Positions 42,826 through 51,812 of a stretch of 64,000 nucleotides of DNA are shown here, one piece after another (within the stretch, counting starts at the first letter, position 1; every line of letters starts with the position of its first letter). The translations under genes and the position numbers were made by a program. The notes below the pieces were generated by a model. The model saw only the letters and a list, made by a program, of their open reading frames with translations, was not told the DNA's origin and ran no database searches. This stretch comes from Pseudomonadota bacterium (GTDB lineage: Bacteria; Pseudomonadota; Gammaproteobacteria; Xanthomonadales; Xanthomonadaceae), in NCBI GenBank assembly GCA_018241125.1, contig JAFEEL010000002.1, positions 1 to 64,000 of the forward strand, in the 5' to 3' direction.

Positions 42826-44832
42826 ATGCGCGAGATCCTGCGAGGGCTGCGCGGTCGCTTCCTGCTGCTGGTGGTGGCGATCTACGTGCTGGTCGGCGCC
42901 GGGTCGCTGTACGGCTTCTACCGCGTCGCCGACGGCATCATCCAGCGGCTGGGCGTGGGCTATGCCACGCAATACGCCAACCAGCAGCGCAGTCGCATCC
43001 TGGCCAAGGTCGATCGCGAACTGGTGTTGTCGCAGAAGCTGATGACCTCGCCGCTGCTGCAGCGCTGGACGGCCGACGAGAACAATCCGCAACTCAAGGC
43101 CCAGGCGCTGGCCGAACTGGAGAACTACCGCAAGCTGTTCGCCGACCACAGCTGGTTCTACGTGGTGGCGTCCAGTGGCGATTACTACACCAACAACGCC
43201 CGGAACGAATACGGCGGCCACGAATTCCGCTTCGTCGAAAAGCCCGACGATCCGACGATGCGCTGGTACTTCGAGACGCTCAAGCACGTCGATGATTTCG
43301 AACTGCACGTGGATTACGACGCCCAGCTCGACGTCACCAAGTTGTTCATCAACGTGATCGGCAAGGACGCCAGCGGGCGCAAGATCGCGGTGGGCGGCAC
43401 CGGGCTGGATCTGTCGGAGTTCATCCACAGCATCGTGCGCACCGGCGATGCGGGCGTGGAAAACCTGCTGGTGGACGACGCTGGCTACGTGCAGGGCCAT
43501 TCCAGCAATGCGGTGATGCAGTCGATCGCGCACAACCTCAACGACAAGAGTCGCCTGCAGGTGTTCGGGTTGATCGACGATGCGGCACAGAAACAGACGC
43601 TGCGCGAGGTGCTGGCGGCGATGAAGGCCGGCAATACCGATCAGGCGCAGATCACGTTGAGCGTCGATGGGAAGAAGCGTATCGCCGCGATTTCCTACAT
43701 GCCGACGCTGCACTGGGCGGCGATCGTGCTGGTGGATCCGGCGCAGGCGATCCGGCTGGAGATGTTCCGGCCGGTGGTGTACCTGCTCGGCGCGGCGTTG
43801 CTGCTGACGGTGCTGATGGTGTCATGGCTGCTCGAACGGCTGGTGCTGCGCCGACTGGCGCGGCTCACGCGCCTGACCCACGACATCGCCGCCGGGCAGT
43901 ACGACCGCACGCTGGCGGTGGATCGCGACGACGAGATCGGCCAGCTCACGCACTCGTTCAACGCCATGACGCGCACGGTCGGCGATTACATGCAGAACCT
44001 CGAGCAGAAAGTTGCCGATCGCACCGAGGCGTTGCGCCAGGCCAACGACCGCCTCGAGGAGTCCAACCGCAAGGTGATGGATTCGATCCGCTACGCGCGG
44101 CTGATCCAGGCGTCGATCCTCGCCAAACCCGCTGACCTCGATGCCCTGCTGCCCGATCACGCGCTGCTGTGGCTGCCGCGCGACATCGTCGGCGGCGATT
44201 TCCACTGCCTGTACCGCGCGGACGACGGCAGCTTCCTGTTGGCGGTTGCCGATTGCACCGGGCACGGCGTGCCGGGCGCGTTCATGACCATGGCCTCCAA
44301 GGCCCTGCTCGATCACGCGGTGGCCCTGCACGGCATGGCGCAACCGGCGGCAGTGATGGGCGAGTTGCACCGCGGCCTGCGTGCGCTGTTGCAGACCCGC
44401 CACGTCAGCGACACCGAGAGCGGTCTCGACCTGGCGCTGGTGCATGTGCCTGCCGATCGCAGCAAACTGGTGTTCGCCGGTGCCAAGCTGCCGCTTTGGG
44501 TGGTCGCGGCCGATGGGCGGATCGAGGTGCACAAGGGCGACCGGCAGAGCATCGGTTATCGCCGGCATGCCGATACGCTGGTGTTCACGCAGCATGAGCT
44601 CGCGGCCGCGCCGGGCCAGCGCTACGTCTTGTTCACCGATGGTATCCTTGACCAGCACGGCGGCGAGCAGGGTTTCGCACTCGGTCAGGCGCGCTTGAAG
44701 GCGGCCTTGCTCGAACGCCGCAATCGCCCGTTGTCGACGCTGGCCGATGCGCTGGATGAGTTGTTGCGGCGCTGGCGGGGAGAACTGCCGCAACGCGACG
44801 ACATCACCTTGCTGGCGTTCCGACTCGACTGA
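42826..44832 (+). CDS. siaA: SiaA-type membrane sensor protein phosphatase
   Basis: The 668-residue protein has TM1 (about 13-33), a large periplasmic sensor domain (34-312, Cache-like, with DDAGYVQGHSS), TM2 (314-336), a HAMP domain, a short coiled coil and a SpoIIE/PP2C phosphatase domain (about 430-668) with DIVGGDFHCLY, DCTGHGVPGAFMTM and GELPQRDDITLLAF. In Pseudomonas aeruginosa SiaA dephosphorylates SiaC and so turns on SiaD. Gene order siaA-siaB-siaC-siaD is intact here. GGAGG precedes ATG 42826 by 8 bases. Confidence 0.9.
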   Translation: MREILRGLRGRFLLLVVAIYVLVGAGSLYGFYRVADGIIQRLGVGYATQYANQQRSRILAKVDRELVLSQKLMTSPLLQRWTADENNPQLKAQALAELENYRKLFADHSWFYVVASSGDYYTNNARNEYGGHEFRFVEKPDDPTMRWYFETLKHVDDFELHVDYDAQLDVTKLFINVIGKDASGRKIAVGGTGLDLSEFIHSIVRTGDAGVENLLVDDAGYVQGHSSNAVMQSIAHNLNDKSRLQVFGLIDDAAQKQTLREVLAAMKAGNTDQAQITLSVDGKKRIAAISYMPTLHWAAIVLVDPAQAIRLEMFRPVVYLLGAALLLTVLMVSWLLERLVLRRLARLTRLTHDIAAGQYDRTLAVDRDDEIGQLTHSFNAMTRTVGDYMQNLEQKVADRTEALRQANDRLEESNRKVMDSIRYARLIQASILAKPADLDALLPDHALLWLPRDIVGGDFHCLYRADDGSFLLAVADCTGHGVPGAFMTMASKALLDHAVALHGMAQPAAVMGELHRGLRALLQTRHVSDTESGLDLALVHVPADRSKLVFAGAKLPLWVVAADGRIEVHKGDRQSIGYRRHADTLVFTQHELAAAPGQRYVLFTDGILDQHGGEQGFALGQARLKAALLERRNRPLSTLADALDELLRRWRGELPQRDDITLLAFRLD

Positions 44833-44887
44833 GGGCGCCCGCCATGACCTGCACCGCCGACCTGCCCACCGCTCCGGAGACCGACCG

Positions 44888-45427
44888 ATGGATCTGATCG
44901 ACATCAAACAGCGGATGCACGAGTCGGGCATCCTCATCAGCTTCAGTGGCTCCTTCAGCCACGGCATCATCGAGGAGTTGGGCACGGCAGTGAAGAAGTA
45001 CCTCGAGAGCGCGGCCGACAAGCCGTCGGCGATGATGGACGTGTTCTCGGTGTACATCGAAGCGGCGCAGAACGTGCGCAATTACTCCGACCGCCGACTG
45101 GCGCAGGGCGCCGGCAAGAGCGAGATGGACGCCAATATCCTGGTGATCGCCCGGCAGAACGATCGCTATCAGATCTCGGCCGGCAATGCAGTCGCCAACG
45201 CGGATATCCCGGCGCTGACTGCACGCCTTGAGCAACTGGCCGGGATGGACAAGGCCGGCTTGAAGGCGCTGTACAAGGAACAACTGCGTCGCGAACGTGG
45301 CCCTGAGGACGGCGGCGCCGGGTTGGGCCTGATCGAGATGGCCCGCCGCGCCAGCGAACCGCTGCGCTACCGCTTCACCCCGATCGACGGCGGCAGCTCC
45401 TATTTCAGCTTGAGTGTGGTCATCTGA
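44888..45427 (+). CDS. siaB: SiaB-family protein kinase (DUF6272)
   Basis: The 179-residue protein starts MDLIDIKQRMHESGILISFS and carries a GHKL-like ATP site: N-box EAAQNVRNYSD and glycine box GGAGLGLIEMARRAS. SiaB phosphorylates SiaC in P. aeruginosa and thereby keeps it from activating SiaD. It follows siaA by 55 bp and ends 8 bp before the siaC start codon. Confidence 0.88.
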   Translation: MDLIDIKQRMHESGILISFSGSFSHGIIEELGTAVKKYLESAADKPSAMMDVFSVYIEAAQNVRNYSDRRLAQGAGKSEMDANILVIARQNDRYQISAGNAVANADIPALTARLEQLAGMDKAGLKALYKEQLRRERGPEDGGAGLGLIEMARRASEPLRYRFTPIDGGSSYFSLSVVI

Positions 45428-45435
45428 GCGTGCGC

Positions 45436-45816
45436 ATGGACAATCTTTCTCTGACAGCCAGTTCCGCCACTCCATCCGTTTCTTTCGATGCGGTCGGTGG
45501 AGTGTTGGCACTCTCCGGCGAGTCGTATCCGGAAAACGCCTTCGAGTTCTACAAGCCGCTGCTGAACTGGGTTTCGCGCTACTTGCAGGACGGCGCCAGC
45601 GCGGTGACCGCCGAGATCGCGTTGAGTTACCTCAACACCAGCAGCATCAAGTCGGTGATGGATTTGCTCGACCTGCTGGAAGCCGCGCACCGCGGCGGGC
45701 GGCAGGTGAGCGTGCGCTGGAGTTACCACAAGGACAACGATCGCGCGCTGGAAATGATCGAGGAGTTCAAGGAAGAAGTGACCTTGCCGTTCTTCATCGT
45801 CGCGGTCGGCGCCTGA
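45436..45816 (+). CDS. siaC: SiaC-type regulatory phosphoprotein (DUF1987)
   Basis: The 126-residue protein has the DUF1987 fold pattern: LALSGESYPENAFEFYKPLL, a central IALSYLNTSSIKSVMDLLDL and VRWSYHKDNDRALEMIEEFK. With ATG 45436 as start, the Thr of NTSS is residue 68, the number of the SiaB-phosphorylated Thr68 reported for P. aeruginosa SiaC, which supports this start over GTG 45430. Unphosphorylated SiaC binds and activates SiaD. Confidence 0.9.
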   Translation: MDNLSLTASSATPSVSFDAVGGVLALSGESYPENAFEFYKPLLNWVSRYLQDGASAVTAEIALSYLNTSSIKSVMDLLDLLEAAHRGGRQVSVRWSYHKDNDRALEMIEEFKEEVTLPFFIVAVGA

Positions 45817-45824
45817 GCGCGCCG

Positions 45825-46928
45825 ATGGATCGCACCGAGCAACTGGCGGCTCTGCTTACCGCGCCGGGTGCGGTGGAAAGCCCGTTGGCGGCGTTGTGCG
45901 GCGAGGTGATCGCCGACCAGAAGCGGCTGCACAACCGCCTCGAACGCATCAGCCGGATTTCTGACGGATATCAGGGCGAGTTGATGCGCACCAACCGCGA
46001 GCTGGCCGCCGCCAACGAGCGTCTGGCCAAGGCGCTGGACGACGTGCGCACCCTGAGCGGGTTCATCCCGATCTGTTCCAGATGCAAGCGCGTGCGTGAC
46101 GACGGCGGGTTCTGGGACGACGTGGAAACCTACATCGGCCGACACTCGGACGCGGTGCTCGGGCACAGCGTCTGCCCGGATTGCCAGGATCCCGCGCACG
46201 GCCATGCCGCACCGCTGCTGCCTGCACGCACCGATCACGACGAAGCCGATGCCGAGGGCGCGCATCTGGCCGAGGTGTTGGCGCACGCCGAATGGAACGG
46301 CCACCCGTTGCAGGCCGATTACCAGCGCCTGAGCATGGGTTTCCAGAAGCTGGCGCGGCGCTTGAACAAGATTTCGCGTATTTCCGACGGCTTCCAGACC
46401 CAGCTCAAGCACCTCAACGCCGCGCTGGCGCGCGCCTCGCTCACCGATCCGCTCACCAACCTGCCCAACCGTCGGGCCATGATCGAACGGCTGGAACTGG
46501 CCACCGACGCGGCGCGCACCGGCCCCGGGTTTGCGGTGGCGATGATCGACATCGACCACTTCAAGCGCATCAACGATTCGTTCGGGCACGCGGTCGGCGA
46601 TGCGGTGCTGCGCATGCTCGCCACGATCCTGACTCAGGCCCGCGGTGAGGACGATTTCGCCGCGCGCTGGGGCGGCGAGGAGTTCCTGTTGCTGCTGCCC
46701 GGCTGCGACGTGGCCGGGGCACGCGCGCATTGCGAGGCGCTGCGGGCACGCATTGAGTCCGAACGTATCGAGCACCACGACAAACGCATCGGCATCACCG
46801 TGAGCATCGGCGTGGCCGTGCACGAGCCGGTGCTGTCGTTCGAAGACACCATCCGCGACGCCGACCGCGCCTTGTACGCGGCCAAGTCGTACGGCCGCAA
46901 CACGGTGGTGTGCGCCGAAGACCTGTGA
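45825..46928 (+). CDS. siaD: SiaD-type diguanylate cyclase with inserted four-Cys module
   Basis: The 367-residue protein ends in a GGDEF domain (about 205-365) with active-site WGGEEF, DIDHFKRINDSFGH and the product-inhibition I-site RGED. Upstream it has two copies of a coiled-coil segment, RLERISRISDGYQ (38-50) and RLNKISRISDGFQ (179-191). Between them lies PICSRCKRVRDDGGFWDDVE followed by VCPDC: Cys84, Cys87, Cys117 and Cys120 in a CxxC...CxxC arrangement typical of a zinc-binding module seen in other signalling proteins. It should make c-di-GMP when SiaC is bound. It starts 8 bp after siaC. Confidence 0.9.
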   Translation: MDRTEQLAALLTAPGAVESPLAALCGEVIADQKRLHNRLERISRISDGYQGELMRTNRELAAANERLAKALDDVRTLSGFIPICSRCKRVRDDGGFWDDVETYIGRHSDAVLGHSVCPDCQDPAHGHAAPLLPARTDHDEADAEGAHLAEVLAHAEWNGHPLQADYQRLSMGFQKLARRLNKISRISDGFQTQLKHLNAALARASLTDPLTNLPNRRAMIERLELATDAARTGPGFAVAMIDIDHFKRINDSFGHAVGDAVLRMLATILTQARGEDDFAARWGGEEFLLLLPGCDVAGARAHCEALRARIESERIEHHDKRIGITVSIGVAVHEPVLSFEDTIRDADRALYAAKSYGRNTVVCAEDL

Positions 46929-47160
46929 GGCGGTCTTCTGCCGTCGGAACGGGGTGTCGCGTGGCGCTGGCGGCAGGACGAACGTCGCGCGCTCGCCGTG
47001 GCAGCGCGCCCGCGCGCGGCGACCACTGCCTGCCCGCTTCGGGCATCGCGGTGCGATCCTGTCGCGTCGTTGCATCCGCCGTTCGGCAACTGCGGTGCGA
47101 GGGGCGCTGCCGAGTCTGCGATAATCCGGCACTTCCCATCGCACCGCAGCGGAGCCGCGC

Positions 47161-48831
47161 ATGTCCATACCCAGCCGCAAGGATCCATCCCGCCACATCC
47201 GCGCCCCACGCGGAGCCGCGCTGACGTGCAAAAGCTGGCTGAGCGAGGCGCCGTACCGGATGATCCAGAACAACCTCGACTCGGACGTGGCCGAGAATCC
47301 GGCCGAGCTGGTCGTGTACGGCGGCATCGGGCGCGCCGCCCGCGATTGGGATTGCTACGACGCGATCCTTGCGGCACTTCGGGAGTTGCGGGACGACGAA
47401 TCCTTGTTGATCCAGTCCGGCAAGCCGGTCGGCGTGTTTCCCACGCATGCCGATGCGCCGCGCGTGCTGATCGCCAACTCCAACCTCGTGCCGCACTGGG
47501 CGACATGGGAGCACTTCAACGAACTCGATAAAAAAGGTTTGATGATGTACGGCCAGATGACGGCCGGGTCGTGGATCTACATCGGCTCGCAGGGCATCGT
47601 GCAGGGCACGTACGAAACGTTCGTCGAGATGGGCCGCCAGCACTACGGCGGGAATCTGAGCGGGCGCTGGATTCTCACCGCGGGCCTGGGCGGCATGGGC
47701 GGCGCGCAGCCGCTGGCCGCGTCGCTGGCGGGTGCGTGCTCGCTGAACATCGAATGCCAGCAATCGCGCATCGACATGCGCCTGCGCACGCGCTACGTGG
47801 ACGAGCAGGCCCGCGATCTGGACGACGCGCTGGCGCGCATCGGCAAATACACGCGGGCCGGCGAGGCCAAGTCCATCGCGTTGCTCGGCAATGCGGCGGA
47901 AATCCTGCCCGAACTCGTCAAGCGCGGCGTGAAGCCCGATGCGGTCACCGATCAAACGTCTGCGCATGATCCGGTACACGGCTACCTGCCGATTGGCTGG
48001 AGCGTCGAGCGTTGGCTCAGCGAGCAACGCACGAATCCGACCGGCGTCAGCGCGGCGGCGAAAAAATCCATGCGCAGGCACGTCGAGGCGATGCTCGCGT
48101 TCCAGAAGCAGGGCATCCCGACGTTCGACTACGGCAACAACATCCGTCAGGTCGCCAAGGACGAGGGCTGCGCGAATGCCTTCGATTTCCCCGGCTTCGT
48201 GCCGGCCTATGTGCGGCCGCTGTTCTGCCGCGGCATCGGGCCGTTCCGCTGGGTCGCGCTGTCGGGCGATCCGGAGGACATCTACAAGACCGATGCCAAG
48301 GTGAAGGAACTCATCCCCGACGATGCACACCTGCACCGCTGGCTGGACATGGCGCGCGAGCGCATCAGCTTCCAGGGCTTGCCGGCGCGCATCTGCTGGG
48401 TCGGCCTGGGCCAGCGGCACAAGCTCGGGCTGGCTTTCAACGAGATGGTGCGCAATGGCGAACTCAAAGCGCCGATCGTGATCGGCCGCGATCATCTGGA
48501 TTCGGGCAGTGTCGCATCGCCCAATCGCGAAACCGAGTCCATGCGCGACGGCAGCGATGCGGTCAGCGATTGGCCGCTGCTCAACGCCATGCTCAACGTC
48601 GCCGGCGGCGCGACGTGGGTGTCGATCCACCACGGCGGCGGCGTCGGCATGGGCTATTCGCAGCACGCCGGCGTGGTGATTGTTTGCGACGGCACTGAAG
48701 CCGCCGACCGGCGCATCGCCCGCGTGCTGTGGAACGACCCGGGCACCGGGGTGATGCGGCACGCGGATGCGGGGTACGAGATTGCGAAACAGTGCGCGCA
48801 AGCGCAGGGGCTGAAGCTGCCGATGGTGTGA
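47161..48831 (+). CDS. hutU: Urocanate hydratase
   Basis: The 556-residue enzyme matches HutU throughout: [85 protein letters not shown] and [15 protein letters not shown]. It uses tightly bound NAD+ to convert urocanate to imidazolonepropionate. A GATAAT at 47120-47125 may be its -10; the 232-bp gap to siaD otherwise shows nothing. hutI and hutF lie about 8-10 kb away, separated by modAB and the sia operon. Confidence 0.95.
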   Translation: MSIPSRKDPSRHIRAPRGAALTCKSWLSEAPYRMIQNNLDSDVAENPAELVVYGGIGRAARDWDCYDAILAALRELRDDESLLIQSGKPVGVFPTHADAPRVLIANSNLVPHWATWEHFNELDKKGLMMYGQMTAGSWIYIGSQGIVQGTYETFVEMGRQHYGGNLSGRWILTAGLGGMGGAQPLAASLAGACSLNIECQQSRIDMRLRTRYVDEQARDLDDALARIGKYTRAGEAKSIALLGNAAEILPELVKRGVKPDAVTDQTSAHDPVHGYLPIGWSVERWLSEQRTNPTGVSAAAKKSMRRHVEAMLAFQKQGIPTFDYGNNIRQVAKDEGCANAFDFPGFVPAYVRPLFCRGIGPFRWVALSGDPEDIYKTDAKVKELIPDDAHLHRWLDMARERISFQGLPARICWVGLGQRHKLGLAFNEMVRNGELKAPIVIGRDHLDSGSVASPNRETESMRDGSDAVSDWPLLNAMLNVAGGATWVSIHHGGGVGMGYSQHAGVVIVCDGTEAADRRIARVLWNDPGTGVMRHADAGYEIAKQCAQAQGLKLPMV

Positions 48832-48983
48832 TGTCGTTCCGGGGAAACGCTGATCAACCGATCATCCCGGCGTGCGCCGGAACCTGTCGCGAACGGGTGC
48901 CAAACGAGCGCATCCGCTTTCCGGACGTGTTCGACGATCCGAACATGCCCGGACTGAGGCGCTACGGGCAGTGTTTCAGCTTG

Positions 48984-49104
48984 AACCGTTCGGGGTGAGG
49001 CGCGGATCGAGACCCGTAGGGTCGAGGTCGCGATCGAACCATGGTTCGAGACGGATCGCCTCGAACTGCGTTCTCGGTCGGTCCTCCTCACCACGAACGG
49101 TTCC
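48984..49104. mobile_element. 121-bp MITE-like element with 17-bp terminal inverted repeats
   Basis: The ends GAACCGTTCGGGGTGAG and CTCACCACGAACGGTTC are inverted repeats (16 of 17 match). A 16-bp perfect palindrome TCGAACCATGGTTCGA sits at 49035-49050. No reading frame is present. Copy A at 11676-11738 shares one terminus. The gap 48832-49164 holds this element and the toxin-antitoxin operator and no gene is seen. Confidence 0.7.
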
Positions 49105-49136
49105 ACGTGAAGTTGATCGCCAATCCCCCGTGTGCG

Positions 49137-49166
49137 ATATTTGGCTCCAAATACGGAGCCAAATAT
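49137..49166. promoter_or_regulatory. Perfect 12-bp inverted repeat operator over the antitoxin start
   Basis: ATATTTGGCTCC and GGAGCCAAATAT are separated by AAATAC. The right arm contains the Shine-Dalgarno GGAG and the first two bases of the antitoxin ATG. This fits a Phd-type autoregulatory operator; as RNA it would also hide the ribosome-binding site in a hairpin. Confidence 0.8.
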
Positions 49167-49410
49167 GGAACAGATCCTTTCCGATGCCAGCATCAGCATC
49201 AGCGAGCTCAAGCGCAATCCAAGCGCCGTTATCGACGAGGCCGGCGATGAGCCGGTCGCGGTGCTGACCCACAACAAGCCGTCCGCGTACTTGGTTCCGG
49301 CCGCGACCTATAGCCGCATGCTGGACAGGCTCGAAGATCTCGAACTTGCCGAGCTCGTCCGCGAGCGCGCGAATGAGCGCAAGGTCAAGGTCAATCTCGA
49401 TGAGCTATGA
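49165..49410 (+). CDS. Phd/YefM-type antitoxin
   Basis: The 81-residue protein has the Phd/YefM N-terminal fold (SISISELKRNPSAVIDEAGD, PVAVLTHNKPSAYLVPAATY) and a charged C-terminal tail (LVRERANERKVKVNLDEL) expected to wrap the toxin. It should bind the palindrome at its own start and neutralise the RelE-like toxin encoded by the overlapping next gene. The start lies 6 bases after GGAG. Confidence 0.9.
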   Translation: MEQILSDASISISELKRNPSAVIDEAGDEPVAVLTHNKPSAYLVPAATYSRMLDRLEDLELAELVRERANERKVKVNLDEL

Positions 49411-49690
49411 ACTGGCGTTCGTTGAATCGGCGCTGAAGGAATGGCGCAAGCTCGCGCCGCAGATTCGCGAACAGTTCAAGGACAAGATGCGCGGGCGACT
49501 GCAACATCCGCACGTCGTTTCTGCGCGACTGCACGGCCTGCCCGATTGCTACAAGATCAAGTTGCGCTCCGTCGGCTATCGGCTGGTCTATCAGGTCGAC
49601 GACAAGGTCGTGCTGGTCACCGTGATCGCAGTCGGCAAGCGCGAGAAGGGTCTGGTTTACCTCGCCGCAGCCAAGCGGACGACGGAGTAG
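49400..49690 (+). CDS. RelE/ParE-family toxin
   Basis: The 96-residue protein has the RelE fold pattern: YELAFVESALKEWRKLAPQI, then LHGLPDCYKIKLRSVGYRLV and YQVDDKVVLVTVIAVGKREK. Basic residues in KIKLRSVGYRLVY and GKREK fit a ribosome-dependent mRNA interferase. The gene overlaps the antitoxin stop by 11 bases, giving translational coupling. Confidence 0.9.
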   Translation: MSYELAFVESALKEWRKLAPQIREQFKDKMRGRLQHPHVVSARLHGLPDCYKIKLRSVGYRLVYQVDDKVVLVTVIAVGKREKGLVYLAAAKRTTE

Positions 49691-49754
49691 TCTCAGCCCG
49701 GCACAGCGGCGTGGCGATCGCCTGCAACGGCAGCACCGTGGATGCAGGCTGCGC

Positions 49755-50642
49755 TCAATCCACGCTGGTCGCGCCGCCCGGATCGTAGTGGAAGGTGCGG
49801 GTGACGTTGAGGATGTCCGGGTTGTCCCTGGTGCGCGGCAACTCGCCGAACGGCGCGGCCATGCGCACGACTTGTTGCGCGGCCTGATCGAGCACCGGGA
49901 TGCCGCTGGACTGGATGACCTGCGGCGGCCCGGCCAGGGTGCCGTCGCGGCGGATTTCCACGGTGATCACCACCGAGCCGGTCAGGCCGCGGCGGCGCGC
50001 TTCGTCGGGAAAGTTCAGTGTGCCGATGCGCTCCAGCCGCGCCACGTAGGCGCGCATGTAGGCGGCGTACTCGTACGAACGGGTGCTGGCGCTGATGAAG
50101 GCCCGAATCGGGCGGCGTGCGTCGGCTTGCAGCCGGCGCTGCAACTCGGGCGTCAGTCGCGCCATTTCCAGATCCTGCTCGGTGAGCTTGGCGCCGGTCG
50201 GCAACGGGCGGGTGGTCACCGGTTGCGCTTCCTGCGGGGCGGCCACTGTTTGCGTGGAACCGGTCGTCGTGAGCAGGCGCTGCGCGGCATCGGGTTGCGG
50301 CGGTGGGTTTTGCGCGGTCAAGGGCTGCGGGGCGATGCCCGGTGTCGGCTTGGGCGCGATCGCCAACTGCGCCTCGCCCGGGCGCAGCGCCACCTCGCTG
50401 TGACCGCCGCCTTGCTGATTGGCCTCGGCGAGAAAATCGGCCTGCTTGGGCGGCTCGTTGGTGCGGGTCTGGGTGAGGATCACGTCCAGCGTGGGCAGCA
50501 CCGGTGCCGGGTCTTCCAGCGTGAAGCCCACGCCGAGCACGAGGATGCCGTGTACCAAGGCCGACAGCGCGATGGTTGCGGTCAGGCGGTCGCCCGGACC
50601 GATGCGGCGCGGCGGCGGCAGGCGGGCGGCGAGGGCATTCAT
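49755..50642 (-). CDS. Energy transducer TonB, TonB3-like
   Basis: The 295-residue protein has one N-terminal transmembrane helix (LSALVHGILVLGVGFTL), a Pro/Gln/Ala-rich periplasmic spacer and a TonB C-terminal domain (YVARLERIGTLNFPDEARRR, GSVVITVEIRRDGTLAG). It lies 15 bp after gshB and next to the pil-chp genes, exactly as tonB3 of P. aeruginosa (PA0406), which is needed for twitching motility. That makes a pilus-related role more likely than iron uptake; this is inference from synteny. Confidence 0.85.
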   Translation of the reverse strand: MNALAARLPPPRRIGPGDRLTATIALSALVHGILVLGVGFTLEDPAPVLPTLDVILTQTRTNEPPKQADFLAEANQQGGGHSEVALRPGEAQLAIAPKPTPGIAPQPLTAQNPPPQPDAAQRLLTTTGSTQTVAAPQEAQPVTTRPLPTGAKLTEQDLEMARLTPELQRRLQADARRPIRAFISASTRSYEYAAYMRAYVARLERIGTLNFPDEARRRGLTGSVVITVEIRRDGTLAGPPQVIQSSGIPVLDQAAQQVVRMAAPFGELPRTRDNPDILNVTRTFHYDPGGATSVD

Positions 50643-50657
50643 GCGCGCCGGCCGTCC

Positions 50658-51626
50658 TCAGGATGCACGTTGCGCGCAGCGGCGTTCGATTGCATCGAAC
50701 AACATCCCGGCGATGTTGATCCCGAACTGCTTGTCGAGCTCGCGGATGCAGGTCGGGCTGGTGACGTTGACCTCGGTCAGCCAGTCGCCGATCACGTCCA
50801 GCCCGACGAACAGCATCCCGCGCCGCGCCAGCTCCGGGCCGACCTGACCGGCGATCCATTGGTCGCGCTCGGAAAGCGGGCGGCCTTCGCCGTGGCCACC
50901 GGCAGCGAGGTTGCCGCGAAACTCGCCCTCGCGCGGGATGCGCGCCAGGCAGTACGGTACCGGTTGCCCGTCGATCAGCAGGATGCGCTTGTCGCCGTGC
51001 ACGATTTCCGGCAAATAACGTTGCGCCATCACCAACTGGCCGGGGCGACCCGGTGCAGCCCCGATCAGGGTTTCCAGGATCACGTTGAGATTGGGGTCGC
51101 CGGCCTGCGCGCGGAAAATCGAGCGCCCGCCCATGCCATCGAGCGGCTTGAGCACAGCCATGCCATGTTCGTTCACGAAGGCGCGCAGTTGCGTGCGGTC
51201 GCGCGAGACCAGGGTCGGCGGGCAGCACTGCGGGAACAGCAGCGCGGCCAGCTTCTCGTTGAGGTCGCGCAGGCCTTGCGGGTCGTTGACCACCAGCACG
51301 CCCTGCGCCTGCGCGAGCGACAGGATGTGGGTGTCGTGCAGGTAGGCGGCATCGACCGGCGGATCGGTGCGCATCAGTACCACGTCGATGTCGGCCAGCG
51401 GGCGGGTGCCGGCATCGCCGAGCGTATACCAGTCGCGCGGGTCGTCACGCACGCGCAGCGGCGCGCAGCGCGCCTGCCCGCGGCCGGCGTCCACGCTCAG
51501 GCCGCCGGGCAGCACGTAATGCAAGCCATGCCCACGGCGCTGGGCCTCCAGCAACATCGCGAAGGTGGAGTCCTTGGCGGGGTGGATGCCGTCGATCGGA
51601 TCCATCACCACCGCGATATCCAGCAT
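50658..51626 (-). CDS. gshB: Glutathione synthetase
   Basis: The 322-residue ATP-grasp enzyme matches E. coli GshB: DIAVVMDPIDGIHPAKDSTF, MLLEAQRRGHGLHYV, VLMRTDPPVDAAYLHDTHIL, VNDPQGLRDLNEKL, KPLDGMGGRSIF and TEVNVTSPTCIRELD. It joins gamma-glutamylcysteine and glycine. ATG 51626 has AGGAG 6 bases upstream and fits the family start; ATG 51641 is an alternative. It is divergent from pilG. Confidence 0.93.
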   Translation of the reverse strand: MLDIAVVMDPIDGIHPAKDSTFAMLLEAQRRGHGLHYVLPGGLSVDAGRGQARCAPLRVRDDPRDWYTLGDAGTRPLADIDVVLMRTDPPVDAAYLHDTHILSLAQAQGVLVVNDPQGLRDLNEKLAALLFPQCCPPTLVSRDRTQLRAFVNEHGMAVLKPLDGMGGRSIFRAQAGDPNLNVILETLIGAAPGRPGQLVMAQRYLPEIVHGDKRILLIDGQPVPYCLARIPREGEFRGNLAAGGHGEGRPLSERDQWIAGQVGPELARRGMLFVGLDVIGDWLTEVNVTSPTCIRELDKQFGINIAGMLFDAIERRCAQRAS

Positions 51627-51783
51627 CCTTCGCTCCTGCATGGGTGTATCCTCGTCGGGGTTCGGCGGGGAAACCGCCATCGCCCGACGCCTTGGGGGGC
51701 TGTCGGCGGCGGTCGGCGCCCGGCGATGGTAACAGGCAGGTGCGGGCAAACGCGCGAATTGCGACGCAAGGCTCTGTTGGCGC

Positions 51784-51812
51784 TTGACAGTATCGCGGCC
51801 GACTGAGATATA
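51784..51812 (+). promoter_or_regulatory. Sigma70-type promoter of the pil-chp operon
   Basis: TTGACA (51784-51789) and GATATA (51807-51812) are separated by 17 bp, 68 bp before the pilG ATG. The rest of the gshB-pilG gap shows nothing definite. Confidence 0.6.

Noticed and set aside
49035-49050. The palindrome TCGAACCATGGTTCGA considered as a tRNA T-arm (GGTTCGA)
   Set aside because: No acceptor, D or anticodon arms surround it; it is the centre of the MITE-like element.
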